Source: Actinostola sp. cb2023
Taxonomy: Eukaryota > Cnidaria > Anthozoa > Actiniaria > Actinostolidae
NCBI GenBank assembly: GCA_033675265.1
Contig: JAUJYZ010000028.1
Span: forward strand, 124,001-188,000
Direction of reading: 5' to 3'
DNA: 64,000 nt
The position numbers and the translations under genes were made by a program. Below, piece by piece: positions 9,811-19,051 of this stretch (position 1 is its first letter; the number at the start of each line of letters is the position of its first letter). The notes below the pieces were generated by a model. The model saw only the letters and a program-made list of their open reading frames with translations. It was not told the DNA's origin and did not search any database.

Positions 9811-10740
9811 TTATTCATGCTTGGTAGTGTTGTCGGTTGTTGGTCTACTTGTCTTGTTTGCTGCATGATCTGGTCTGAGGTGTACTCTTGTTCGCCTGTA
9901 GATACCCTCTGTCTTCTCATTCTTGACGATGTATGATCTTGCTTCTTTTGCTGGTCCTACAATGCTGCCGGGTTGCCAAGTATGGGAATGGTGGTCGTAC
10001 ACTCCAACCTATTCACCGGGTTGGAAGGTTTTGAGAGCTGGTCCAGATAGGCGATTGTAGTGGTGTACTTGTAGGTTCTGTCGACGGTATAGTTCTTCCT
10101 TGACCTTGCTCGTGTTGTTGTTTACGATGCCGGGCTCTCTTGGACATTGGCAGGGTGGTCTTGAACTTTCGTAGTTTAAGAGTTCTGCTGGAGATTTCAT
10201 ATGATGGTCGACGGGTGTTGTACTGTATGACAACAGTCCAATTAAAGGTAGGGGTCTTCCCCCTGTTCGTCGCACTTTTTCAGAATGTTTTTGACTGTTT
10301 GGACCATACATTCAGAGGAACCATTTGATTGTGGGTACATGGGAGAGCTGGTGATGTGCCCTATGCAGTACGATTCGGTGAACTCATTGAACTCTTTGGA
10401 AGCATACTGGGTCCATTGTCGGTTATAAGCTTGGCTGGGATGCCATACTCTGAAAATATACTCTTGAGGTGATTTACGATTGCCTGGGAAGTAGTGCTTA
10501 CGTCCGCTCTCTGATAATGTGAAACTTGCTGTATTCATCTGAGAGTAAGAGGTATTGGTGCCCCTTAAACTCAACTAAGTCAGAGTTTAGTATCTGCCAT
10601 GGGTGGCAGGGTGGTTCAGGTTGGAGTATTTGTTGTCGATGTTGGTCTTCGCATCTTTTGGCGGTGTCTGTGATATCTTTGGTAATGCTTTGCCAGAGGG
10701 CTGAGGATCTCGCTCGGAGAAGGCTTTTTTCCTGTCCCAA
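9811..10740 (-). pseudogene. Gypsy copy 2 integrase, broken
   Basis: Minus-strand fragments in different frames include CHPWQILNSDLVEFKGHQYL (start of the DDE core), SPMYPQSNGSSECMVQTVKN (region of the third catalytic acid), HMKSPAELL and a C-terminal YDHHSHTWQPGSIVGP block. Integrases of this type join element DNA to the target. Frame changes between blocks, including around the second catalytic residue, show decay. Confidence 0.8.
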
Positions 10741-10857
10741 GTGTCCTTATAATTAGTGTATGGTGCTCAGTATCTCTTGTCTAAGGGTGGTTGGTATGAA
10801 TATACGCTCTCCCTTCAGAATGAGACCATCTTCGATAGTTAATTCCTCGCGGAAATT

Positions 10858-11733
10858 TCAGTAATCACGGAGTACCTTTGAACATTTCTCTCTTTTTTCG
10901 GGCCATCCTTGGTAGATAACTTCTCTCAGTTGGTTCAGGGTTGTGTCCTCCGTCTCGTTGCGGATTTGTTGCAGCTTTGCTGGGGATGCTGGGAGTGTCC
11001 TAGTGACTTGATGGATATCGAGCTGGGGGAGTTGACCTTTGGTTGGTGCTGGCTGAGGCGAAACTCTGGATAGTGCGTCTGCGATGGGTACGTCTGCACC
11101 TTTTACGTATGTCACTGTGACATCATACTTCAATGCTCTGAGCACAAATCTCTGTAGTCTAGCGGGACAACTGGACAATTTCTTTTTGAAGATTGCCTCT
11201 AAGGGCTTGTGGTCGGTGTGAATGGTACATCTCTTTCCGTAGACAAAGTAGTGAAATCTTTCAAGTCCCCATACCACTCCGAGTGCCTCACGTTCTATGT
11301 TGCTGTAGTTCTGCTCGGTTTCTGTGAGGGCTTTAGATGCGTAACATACGGGCTGTCCGTTTTGCATTACTACAGCTCCTAAGCCTTTCAAGGATGCGTT
11401 TGTCTGGATTACTGTCTCTGCCTTAGGGTCGAAGTATTGGAGCACGCCAAGTGTTGATACATCTTTCTTTACCTCGTCGAATGCACGGTCGTGCTCTGAC
11501 CCCCATGAGTAAGCTACGCCTTTTTTGGTAAGCTCTCTAAGATGGGCGGTTAGTGTTGCCAGACATCCTGAGTTCCAACCTGTCAGGTAGTTCATTAAGC
11601 CTAGGAAGCTTTGTTGGGTCCGCTTTACATCTTCAGGCGGTTTCGTGTCTAGGATCGCTGACACCTTCTTACTATCGCGGGTCTGACTCCCTGTGGTGTC
11701 CAGGTATGTCCGAAGAAACCTACTTCCTTGCAC
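10858..11733 (-). pseudogene. Gypsy copy 2 RT thumb and RNase H
   Basis: This 291-codon minus-strand frame is the longest intact pol piece. It has SFLGLMNYLTGWNS (thumb/connection), then an RNase H domain with VIQTNASLKGLGAVVMQ, REALGVVWGLERFHYFVYG and HTDHKPLEAIF, and a trailing ADVPIADALSRV. The first RNase H acidic position reads N (TNAS) where TDAS is usual, so activity is doubtful even within the open stretch. Confidence 0.85.
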
Positions 11734-12362
11734 TTGAATTCGAGCTTTTCTTTGTTAAAGACTATCCCTTCTTTACGTGCTGTCTCCATTAACTTGGCCA
11801 GATTTCTGTCATGTTCCTCCTCCGTGGAACCATAGACAAAAGTGTCATCTGCAATGCCGGTGACGCCACTTAGGCCTTGGAGTGCTGTTTTTGGAACACG
11901 TCCTGGGAGAAGACGAGATCAAATGGCAATCTGTTGAATCTGAATCTCCCAAATGGGGTGCTGAACGTTGTGAGATAATACCTAGCTTCATTGCGAGGCA
12001 CATGCCAATATCCTTTCTTGGCGTCTACTAAGGTAAAGTATTTGGCATTGTTCAGTTGGGTCACTACATTGTACTTCATCAACTGTTTTCGTGTAGTAGT
12101 GTTCTCTCTTGACCCACTTGTTCAGATCCCGGGGATCTAAGCACACTCTTGGCTTTGTGATTTCTTCTTTCTCATTTGTTGTCTCAGACAGGACAATGCT
12201 GTTGACCCAATCTGTTGGTTTGTTGACAGGAGCTATTACACCAAGTTCCAGCATTTTGTCGATTTCTTGTTTGTACACGCCATGCAGATGTACTGGTACT
12301 GACCGTGGTGGGTGGATGACAGGTTCTGCCGTTGGCTCAAGAGTGATGTGATATGGTTTCAT
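11734..12362 (-). pseudogene. Gypsy copy 2 reverse transcriptase, broken
   Basis: Minus-strand blocks in several frames: HITLEPTAEPVIHPPRSVPV, VCLDPRDLNKWVKREHYYT, FTLVDAKKGYWHVPRNEARY, TFSTPFGRFRFNRLPF, and near 11850 a G-I-A-D-D-T-F-V motif at the catalytic position. The order is correct for RT fingers to palm. Shifts between frames near 12080 and 11870 break it. Confidence 0.83.
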
Positions 12363-12611
12363 GTTGCGGAAGGTGCCTAGAGCCCTAGACCTTCAAAGCA
12401 GTCTTTGTAGTCATTCGATCAGCAGTGTTTCTTTGGTAAGGGCTGGGCTTGTTTTGCTGTCTTTCTGTCCTTGGGATAAACTACAGTTGAATTTAACAAG
12501 TCCTAGGCCACTAGATGATTTGCAACCTAGTATAGTGACATTAAATGTAATTGGCTTCACTTCACCTTTGTGATGTACATACAATATTGACAGGTGCCAA
12601 TGTTCTCTATT

Positions 12612-12872
12612 TTATGTCCACCAAGCAGTGATTTTGAATTGTGGGGGACCAAGTTCCCTCTGTTTTGGGTTTGGCACAATTTTGTCATATATATATTCTT
12701 GCTTAGAAAGGACATTTAATTCAGCACCAGTGTCAATTTTACATACAACTGGGGTGGTACGCTTGTGGTAAAGCTTTGCAGTAAAATGCATTTTTGCATG
12801 TACTTTGTTGCTATTTTGCTGTGTGTTGATACTCAGTGTCAATCTGGTTATAATTATAATCAATGTTTGCAT
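12612..12872 (-). pseudogene. Gypsy copy 2 aspartic protease
   Basis: The minus-strand frame has VVCKIDTGAELNVLS, the D-T-G active-site motif of retroelement aspartic proteases, followed by a short C-terminal part. It sits between the nucleocapsid and RT, as expected. Confidence 0.75.
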
Positions 12873-13255
12873 CAGGGCAATGTTCTGCTATCAATGTTCC
12901 TAGGAAAACTCATCTGAATTGAATCATAATTGGGTTCACCTCCAAGTGAGTTGACATTGGGTTTAGCTGTTTTGAAGCACGTGTTGACTAGTAGCGGCCT
13001 ATTTTGTGGCATCCAAAACATTCTGAATTGATAGCATGCAGGGTATTTTCCACCTAAGTCGTGTGCTGGATTGCCACATCTGCTGCACAATGACTTGTGA
13101 TTTCTTTTGTCTTTGTGTCTTTGAGTTTGACCCCTCTCACCCCTATGTCTAGTATTAGGTTTGGTCTTACCTCTGCTTGGCCCTTTACCTTTACTCGTTT
13201 GTAGAGAGTTTACTGTGATGGGATCTGGGAGCTCAGTCATAGCCTTGAGTTGCAT
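12872..13255 (-). pseudogene. Gypsy copy 2 gag nucleocapsid end
   Basis: This is a basic stretch (KGKGPSRGKTKPNTRHRGER) followed by a zinc-knuckle-like CSRCGNPAHDLGGKYPAC. The cysteine after the histidine appears displaced (KYPAC), so the knuckle is damaged. Upstream gag is missing. Confidence 0.7.
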
Positions 13256-13299
13256 TCTGGTAGCCTCATCGGTTCGGGCAATCTCTCTTGCTTTCTAAT

Positions 13300-13386
13300 C
13301 GGTGTCGTTTACCCTTAGGGGACTGGGTACGAGTTGGTTGGTCACCCTGTTTCGCTTTTTCCAGGCCCCTATGGCCGTGAAACAAA
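13300..13386 (+). promoter_or_regulatory. AIDA proximal upstream region
   Basis: About 80 bp separate the end of the Gypsy copy from the AIDA ATG (context CAAAATGG). I see no TATA box. Any core promoter must lie here or inside the retrotransposon unless an untranslated upstream exon exists. Confidence 0.35.
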
Positions 13387-13424
13387 ATGGCTGACGAAGT
13401 TGACATTCATTTGATCGAATTCCT
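13387..13424 (+). CDS. AIDA: AIDA exon 1 (start codon)
   Basis: AIDA binds Axin and blocks Axin-driven JNK signalling; it limits dorsalization in zebrafish, and in mammals it has also been tied to ER-associated degradation of lipid-synthesis enzymes (family knowledge). Ten exons here join in phase to about 268 aa, compared with roughly 306 in human. Exon 1 encodes MADEVDIHLIEF plus two bases, with ATG in a good AAAATGG context and a consensus donor CCT|GTAAGT. CT plus G of exon 2 gives Leu. The N-terminus is shorter than in vertebrates, so a further upstream exon cannot be excluded. Confidence 0.65.
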
Positions 13425-14105
13425 GTAAGTTTGGATGGATTTTTCGATAAAAATCGTACTTTTAAAGTGCAACCGAAATGAAATATTTTATTGCATTTTA
13501 TATTATAGGTTATTGAAAGAAATAATGTTATCATAAAGATATTTTTTGTAAAATGAGTACTTTCTAAGATATTCAAGAAAAACATGTTGCAGAGTGTGAC
13601 GTCACAATTGGTTTGTAAAGTACTTTGTTTCACTCAAATCCTATAAATGTATTTTGACTTTTACACTGGAAAGAGCTAGAAGAGAACATCGTTTCTCTTC
13701 TCTGATTGGCTGAGAATTGATCACATGATCTTAGTTTCACTCCCCGTCATAAGTTTATTAGTGATGTTTATAATGTTACGTAACTGATTTTGAGTTGGAA
13801 CCCCTAAAAGGTTAATTCACACAGTAAATATTTTCAACCCTAAATGGACCGCCGATCACCCCTACCACTTGGATAAAGGGAGTAGTCCCCCGGGTGGCCT
13901 GTATGCATGTTAGATTTCAAGTTCACGTAAATGTCATTAACTCAAGCCAATGGGTGAGTCGTATCATGATGATGATGATTATTTCAAGAGGGTATAAACA
14001 CACAAAAGTGAAATACACTTATAAACTTGTGGCCCTCTCCAAACTTAATAAAATAACAATTAATATACCAATTATAATTCAATTCTATGTTGTTTTCATT
14101 TGTAG
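13425..14105. other. AIDA intron 1
   Basis: This 681-bp intron has no repeat I recognise and no further exon. Confidence 0.5.
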
Positions 14106-14169
14106 GCTTTCTAAAGAACTCAAACAAGCCACCATTATAGAAAACCAGATGTTCCAGCATGAACAAAAG
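14106..14169 (+). CDS. AIDA: AIDA exon 2
   Basis: The acceptor is TTCATTTGTAG|G and the donor CAAAAG|GTGTGC. It encodes LSKELKQATIIENQMFQHEQ and a final K, corresponding to the first helices of the AIDA N-terminal domain. Entry needs one base and exit is phase 0, which fits both neighbours. Confidence 0.8.
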
Positions 14170-14246
14170 GTGTGCATGTCTGTAACCAAAACATATTGTT
14201 CTACTTTAAGCTCATAAAACACTTAAATGTAAGGTGGTCCTTAATT

Positions 14247-15439
14247 GAAGGGGTGTCCATGAAAACTGCGTATGTGACTATTTTGATGATTTTCGAATTG
14301 AAATGTTATGCAATTGCTTCAAAAATACACCTACTGGCATATTGATACCTATATAAACATGATTTGGTCATTTTTAGATCGATTACACTAGAAAAAGTGC
14401 TTGTTTTGCAGTTTGCCGTTTTTCGTAGAAATCAAAAATGCGCGTTTTTGACGTCATGACAATGTGCGACATTTGATTTTGATTTTCTTCCAAAATACAT
14501 CATTGTGAAACAAAACGCCACTTGCTCGGCAAACTTCCATCTCTCTTCTTGATATATTCGGGGATTTTCAATTCGACTATTTCAGGATCCCTGTTGTTTT
14601 CCAACGCACGACCGAACTGCATTCTGGGATATCATGAACATTTTTGTCAACGACATTCCGTACCTCCATGTTTTAGAGATATTTTATAAAGTCTTTTATC
14701 ACCCGGGCCTACAGGCAAACTAATGCACCGGTTGCATTCTTTACTAGTCGAAAGTCGCCAAAACTGCCTTAGTAGGTCCTCGAATTCACCACAGAACGAC
14801 CAGAGATAACAACTCTCACTCTGCTGAATCCGCCATTTTGCAAATCTGACACCGTGTTTGCAGATTCAGTTTCATCGTGAAATTGCACCTCGCCCCTGAT
14901 TTCTTCCAGGAGAATGGCCTCTACCACCAGTCAAGCTTAATGATGCTGTTCTGGGGGCTTCTGTGGTGAAAACATGGCAATAACAGACTTTAAATTGTGG
15001 CAAAGTGGCCCAGTTCTGCGAAGCACATCCAGAACCGATAGCCACGCCACGAGACAACTTAACCGCGTGATAGTTTGAGCCCGCGAGCTGTCAAGATTTC
15101 CATGGCAACAAAATTCGCTAAAAACTTCTAAAATCTCTGGACTGAGTGAAAGGTTGAAATCATTCACATCTGAAGGTTTGTTATTGGTGAACAACACGTA
15201 CAGATCACTGACGCGTAAAAGTTTCCTAATTTGCATATTTTCACAAACTATCCTGTCAATGATTCAAGTAGAAATTAAATATACTGTAGTGCCCAAAATT
15301 CGAGTGTAATCGATCTAAAAATCACCAAACATGTTTATATAGGTATTTAGAAGCCAGTAGGTGTATTTTTGAAGCAATTGCATAACATTTTGAAAATCAT
15401 CAAAATAGTCACATACGCAGTTTTCATGGGCACCCCTTC
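14247..15439. mobile_element. 1.2-kb fold-back element with ~155-bp terminal inverted repeats
   Basis: Left end GAAGGGGTGTCCATGAAAAC and right end (reverse complement of 15431-15439 inward) are matched for about 155 bp, up to about 14400 and down to 15290. The interior has no transposase-like frame. It lies in AIDA intron 2. Confidence 0.8.
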
Positions 15440-15440
15440 A

Positions 15441-15762
15441 CTTGATGTTATGATTCTGTCTTCGGAATTTGGAATTTCGGAATTTTTTTTTTCAACCTAA
15501 ATACAGCAAATTAAAGTTTTCTCTAGCTTCCTATAGATATTTCGTATTTCTAAGTAATATTTGTCTCAAAGTTTAAGCTTTGAAAATTTTCGATTTTCAG
15601 TCTTGATGTTATGATTCTGTCTTCGGAATTTGGAATTTCGGAATTTTTTTTTTCAACCTAAATACAGCAAATTAAAGTTTTCTCTAGCTTCCTATAGATA
15701 TTTCGTATTTCTAAGTAATATTTGTCTCAAAGTTTAAGCTTTGAAAATTTTCGATTTTCAAT
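15441..15762. repeat. 161-bp direct tandem duplication
   Basis: 15441-15601 and 15602-15762 are near-identical, both starting CTTGATGTTATGATTCTGTC. The duplication begins right at the edge of the fold-back element. Confidence 0.93.
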
Positions 15763-16476
15763 TATTGCCAGGTATTGATTTGGACGATGGGTCTCATTTT
15801 AAATCGTTGTTTTGAGCAGCAAAACTTTAACCGATTTCACCGGAGATTTTTGATCTTATTTGATATATAATCGCTATTGGATAAAAACCTGTGAATAAAC
15901 CTTTGAGTATCCCTGCCAAAATCCCTGTTAAAAAAAACAACAACTAAAAACTTAAGATTCACAGGATTCCAATTTTCACGGAGTTTTATTTTCATAGGTT
16001 CAGAATTTTCTTAATATCTTGCTTCAAACAATTGACAGTTTTTTTTCCAGTCCATCCCGGCCACAGAAAGCCCAGGAAGAGCAAGAGAAGCATTGTCATT
16101 CGAAGAAAATCGATTTTCTGGTCCGTTTATAGGGTCAGGACACTGATAGATTGCCATTCTATTGCATTTCAAAAGCTCTTGATTGAGCAAATCGAGAAAG
16201 TATTTTATTTTCGGCTGAAACCAGGTCTTGGTGATCGATTACGGGACTTGTTGCCTTGCCTCGCTCTTTTGTTTTATTTTGTTTCTTTGCATCTAATAAA
16301 CACTGACAACTAATTAATTAGTAATGCCCAGGTTTATTGGAATCATAAGCTACATGTGATTGTACGTTATCGTTGATTAAGGTAATTTAATGAAAATCAA
16401 TCAATTGTTTTTTTAAATAATTACTATTGTTTTATTGTACCATTACTAGGAATGCATATTCTTGAAATTGCGATTA
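15763..16476. other. AIDA intron 2, unassigned part
   Basis: No repeat is obvious. A run after TTTTTTTTCCAG at 16050 is open for about 30 codons, but it does not match AIDA and breaks phase, so I do not call it. Confidence 0.4.
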
Positions 16477-16608
16477 TATACACCTAATTTCAAAAACGTT
16501 GTCCAAATAGCCAAATACGAATTCATTCAAAAAGACAAAAGAAACAGTTCAGCTTGAGTGCACTTCTTTTGTCTATTATTGGACAACGTTTTTGAAATTA
16601 GGTGTATA
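16477..16608. mobile_element. palindromic MITE, copy 1 (CACCTAATTTCAAAAACG ends)
   Basis: TATACACCTAATTTCAAAAA at 16477 is mirrored at 16580-16608, with TA at both ends, a Tc1/mariner-type target. A second copy in the opposite orientation lies at 24989-25151. Confidence 0.9.
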
Positions 16609-16642
16609 TAATATATTTGATTTATTGTATATTTACTTTCAG

Positions 16643-16705
16643 AAACTGTTGTTGAAAATAGGTGTTTGTCTTGATATGAGAGCCAACACTATACTGTCTA
16701 CACAG
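16643..16705 (+). CDS. AIDA: AIDA exon 3
   Basis: The acceptor is TATTTACTTTCAG|A and the donor ACACAG|GTACAG. Exactly 21 codons read KLLLKIGVCLDMRANTILST plus Q, matching the conserved AIDA block K-x-x-x-K-I-x-x-C-L-x-x-R. Both ends are phase 0. The acceptor is only 35 bp from the palindromic MITE. Confidence 0.88.
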
Positions 16706-16979
16706 GTACAGTAGCTATATAATTGTACTGTACCAGTAACCTTACATTAATTATAGAGTAATTTTCCTATGAGTGGGAAGTAGTTACAGTGCGGTTCATG
16801 CCATGCAGTGACAGTACCATGCGCCATGACCGTGCCATATTCCAAGCATTCTGATTGGTTGAGCAATGATTTTGCGCGCTGTGATTGGTTGAATAGATGT
16901 CTCCGATTCCGTACCGTGACCGTAACTCCGTGCCGTAGGTTTCCCACTCATATGAAAACGACTCTATTGTCCATGCTAT

Positions 16980-17210
16980 ATCTACCAGTAACCTTGCTAA
17001 TACATGTGTACTACCAGTAACCTTGCTAATACATGTGTACTATTCCAGTATTACCTTGCTAATACATGCATGTGTACTATTCCAGTAACCTTGCTAATAC
17101 ATGTGTACTACCAGTAACCTTGCTAATACATGTGTACTATTCCAGTAACCTTGCTAATACATGCATGTGTACTATTCCAGTAACCTTGCTAATACATGTG
17201 TACTACCCAT
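16980..17210. repeat. ~29-bp minisatellite (CCAGTAACCTTGCTAATAC)
   Basis: About eight copies of a unit containing AACCTTGCTAATACATGTGT, some with an extra ATGC. It lies in AIDA intron 3 and is distinct from the 29-bp donor array further on. Confidence 0.92.
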
Positions 17211-17381
17211 GTAATATCCTCTATTTATCTCTATTGTCAGTGTCTATTGTTTCATCAGTGCTATTTAGTACTAATTAGTTAGTACTGTTTCACGGATATA
17301 TTGTTTGCACTCCACCGGTAAACCTTGCTAATTACTAATTTAACATTATTTTCTACATTTTGATACTTTTGTTGATCAAAG

Positions 17382-17433
17382 GAGTTTGCACAAGATCAAA
17401 TATCATATGATGATATCCAAAAAGTTGGAGAAG
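17382..17433 (+). CDS. AIDA: AIDA exon 4
   Basis: The acceptor is GATCAAAG|G, with a weak pyrimidine tract, and the donor GAGAAG|GTAATT. It encodes EFAQDQISYDDIQKVGE plus one base, aligned to the AIDA segment EEFKLEDLKKLEP. It exits phase 1, and G plus TA of exon 5 gives Val. The weak acceptor leaves the exact start a little open. Confidence 0.8.
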
Positions 17434-17591
17434 GTAATTATAAACAAGTAATTATAAATACATCCATGTAGCCATATCAAATTATATCAAATTAAAAGTC
17501 AATTGCTAATAATAATTTATCGTAATTATCATCATTTTAAATAAAATCTACAGTACGTAATTCTACCATCATGACGTCATTCGAAGATCAT

Positions 17592-18355
17592 GTGAGATTG
17601 CACGACTTGCTAGCTCAGCTCAATGCAAGCTTGCTCAGCAAAGCAAATAGACGTATAAAATTACAGAACATTTTATTTATCACAAAAGTTTAGTTTCACA
17701 CGAAATCGTGGACATATATCAAGAAATGACTACAGGGAAATCCTGTTACGTTTAGGATCTGAAAGTGAAATCACCAGCAATATTAGTGATCGACAACAAC
17801 ACACGAGGCGGGAAATCCCGTGACAAAGAACAACCAGATAATTCTGGCGCTGTAACTGAAATGGGAAAATTCCCTCACAAAACGGATGTTGTACAGCCAC
17901 AAACCCCCAAAGCAGAAGAAACAACAATTAAGATCTAAAAGAAAGCCTGAAGGAAAAGGAGCTGCGAAATCAGATGATATAGCGCGGGAAAACCCCGACA
18001 AGAAGCAAATGGCGTAAGTAGATCTAGGTGTAAGTAGATCTAAGATACCATCCCCATGAAATGCCTTCCCAGTCCAAAATAGCCGTCTTCTTCGACTTCA
18101 CAACACTCGATGTGCAGATCCCTCAAGAGTTGCTGAGTACCAGAAGTATTGCGCAACTTTGCAGATTTCTGACGCCCCCCCAAAAACGAAGAAAAAAAAT
18201 ACGGGCTGTGTTTTTCAACTCGTGCCAGCCAAAGGCCTGGGCACGAGTAACAAGTGTACTAAAAGAAAAATAAATATAATTCTACATACCACAACACAAT
18301 GTGTGACCATGCGACGTTTAAAATTGAGCTGAGCTAGCAAGTCGTGCAATCTCAC
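17592..18355. mobile_element. ~765-bp element with 32-bp inverted ends
   Basis: GTGAGATTGCACGACTTGCT at 17592 is mirrored at 18323-18355. Inside, at 18013-18050, are one and a half units of the 29-bp donor array, and at 18205-18248 a minus-strand helentron-like 5' hairpin. Confidence 0.7.
18205..18248 (-). mobile_element. helentron-like family B, 5' terminal hairpin
   Basis: On the minus strand ACTCGTGCCCAGGCC...GGCACGAGT folds into the same terminal hairpin seen at 33293. The corresponding 3' end was not located. Confidence 0.5.
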
Positions 18356-18675
18356 GTAATCTCCTGACTCCATGATTCGGTGGCATCACAATCAAACTTC
18401 AACATACAGGTAAGTCTCGTTTATTATTTAAAAGTTTGAAGGTTCTGAAATACCATGTAGATGGAGCCTATTTAGGATAGAGAACGATAGGGATTGCGCA
18501 TCCGGCTTCATTGCAACAGAAGCAACCACCTAATATAAAGTGATAGTTGTACCTGATATGTTCTTTTTTTGCTATAATTAATGTTAATTTCGTTATATGG
18601 GCATTAGGTAACAGAAACTTGAAGACGAGGCTTATCTCTTTTCTCCCTCTGCAGTATTCACTGGTGATAAATTAA

Positions 18676-18925
18676 GGGCCGGACACACGGTGCAACATTG
18701 CGCGCAACATTGCACGCAACATGTATTGTTGCAGCGTGTGTCCACCTCTGCAACATGTTGCGCGCAATGTTGCAGAAGTAGAATCAGTCCTACTTCTGCA
18801 ACATTGCGAGCAACAAATTACGTCGTATTAGCGCGCTAGTCAATTGCGCGCAACATGTTGCAGAGGTGGACACACGCTGCAACAAATACATGTTGCGTGC
18901 AATGTTGCACCGTGTGTCCGCACCT
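18676..18925. mobile_element. palindromic MITE flanked by TTAA
   Basis: GGCCGGACACACGGTGCAAC at the left is mirrored at the right by GTTGCACCGTGTGTCC. TTAA lies directly outside on both sides (18672-18675 and 18926-18929), the target signature of piggyBac-type transposases. The interior is also largely self-complementary, with ATTGCGCGCAACAT repeats. Confidence 0.85.
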
Positions 18926-18984
18926 TTAATGTAATTGTTTAATTCATCAATGCATATTATTTATTTTGTTAATTCACTTTTTAG

Positions 18985-19051
18985 TACTTAAAAACCTAAT
19001 GGTTGGATGGAAAGAGCCATTTCCAGTACGGGTTGAGGTACCATCTAAGGT
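18985..19051 (+). CDS. AIDA: AIDA exon 5, ending in an amplified splice donor
   Basis: The acceptor is CACTTTTTAG|T. After two bases completing Val, the exon reads LKNLMVGWKEPFPVRVEVPS plus K, matching the AIDA block L-K-N-I-x-x-x-x-K-E-F-P-F-x-V. It ends with GT of the next codon at 19051, before a perfect donor GTAAGTAG at 19052. T of exon 6 completes Val. The last 13 exon bases and the donor are the repeat unit of the array that follows, so dozens of identical donors lie downstream. Using any later donor would read K-V-stop at 19047-19055 and leave about 95 residues with no C2 domain. Confidence 0.88.

Larger units (their letters stand above)
9478..13310 (-). mobile_element. Ty3/Gypsy-type LTR retrotransposon, copy 2
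   Basis: On the minus strand from about 13310 to 9478 the order is nucleocapsid, protease, RT, RNase H, integrase, then a purine tract and an LTR-like end. This is the standard Ty3/Gypsy order. Many frame breaks are present and no 5' LTR is recognised. The 5' side ends about 80 bp from the AIDA start codon, on the opposite strand to AIDA. Confidence 0.88.

Noticed and set aside
16032..16313. 93-codon frame after a pyrimidine-rich acceptor
   Set aside because: It does not match AIDA; AIDA exons 2 and 3 join in phase without it, and no donor in phase was found.
17873..17937. KFPHKTDVVQPQTPKAEE frame as AIDA exon resembling the FPFDVQP block
   Set aside because: The true matching exon was found at 18985-19051 with correct phases on both sides; this frame lies in an inverted-repeat element.
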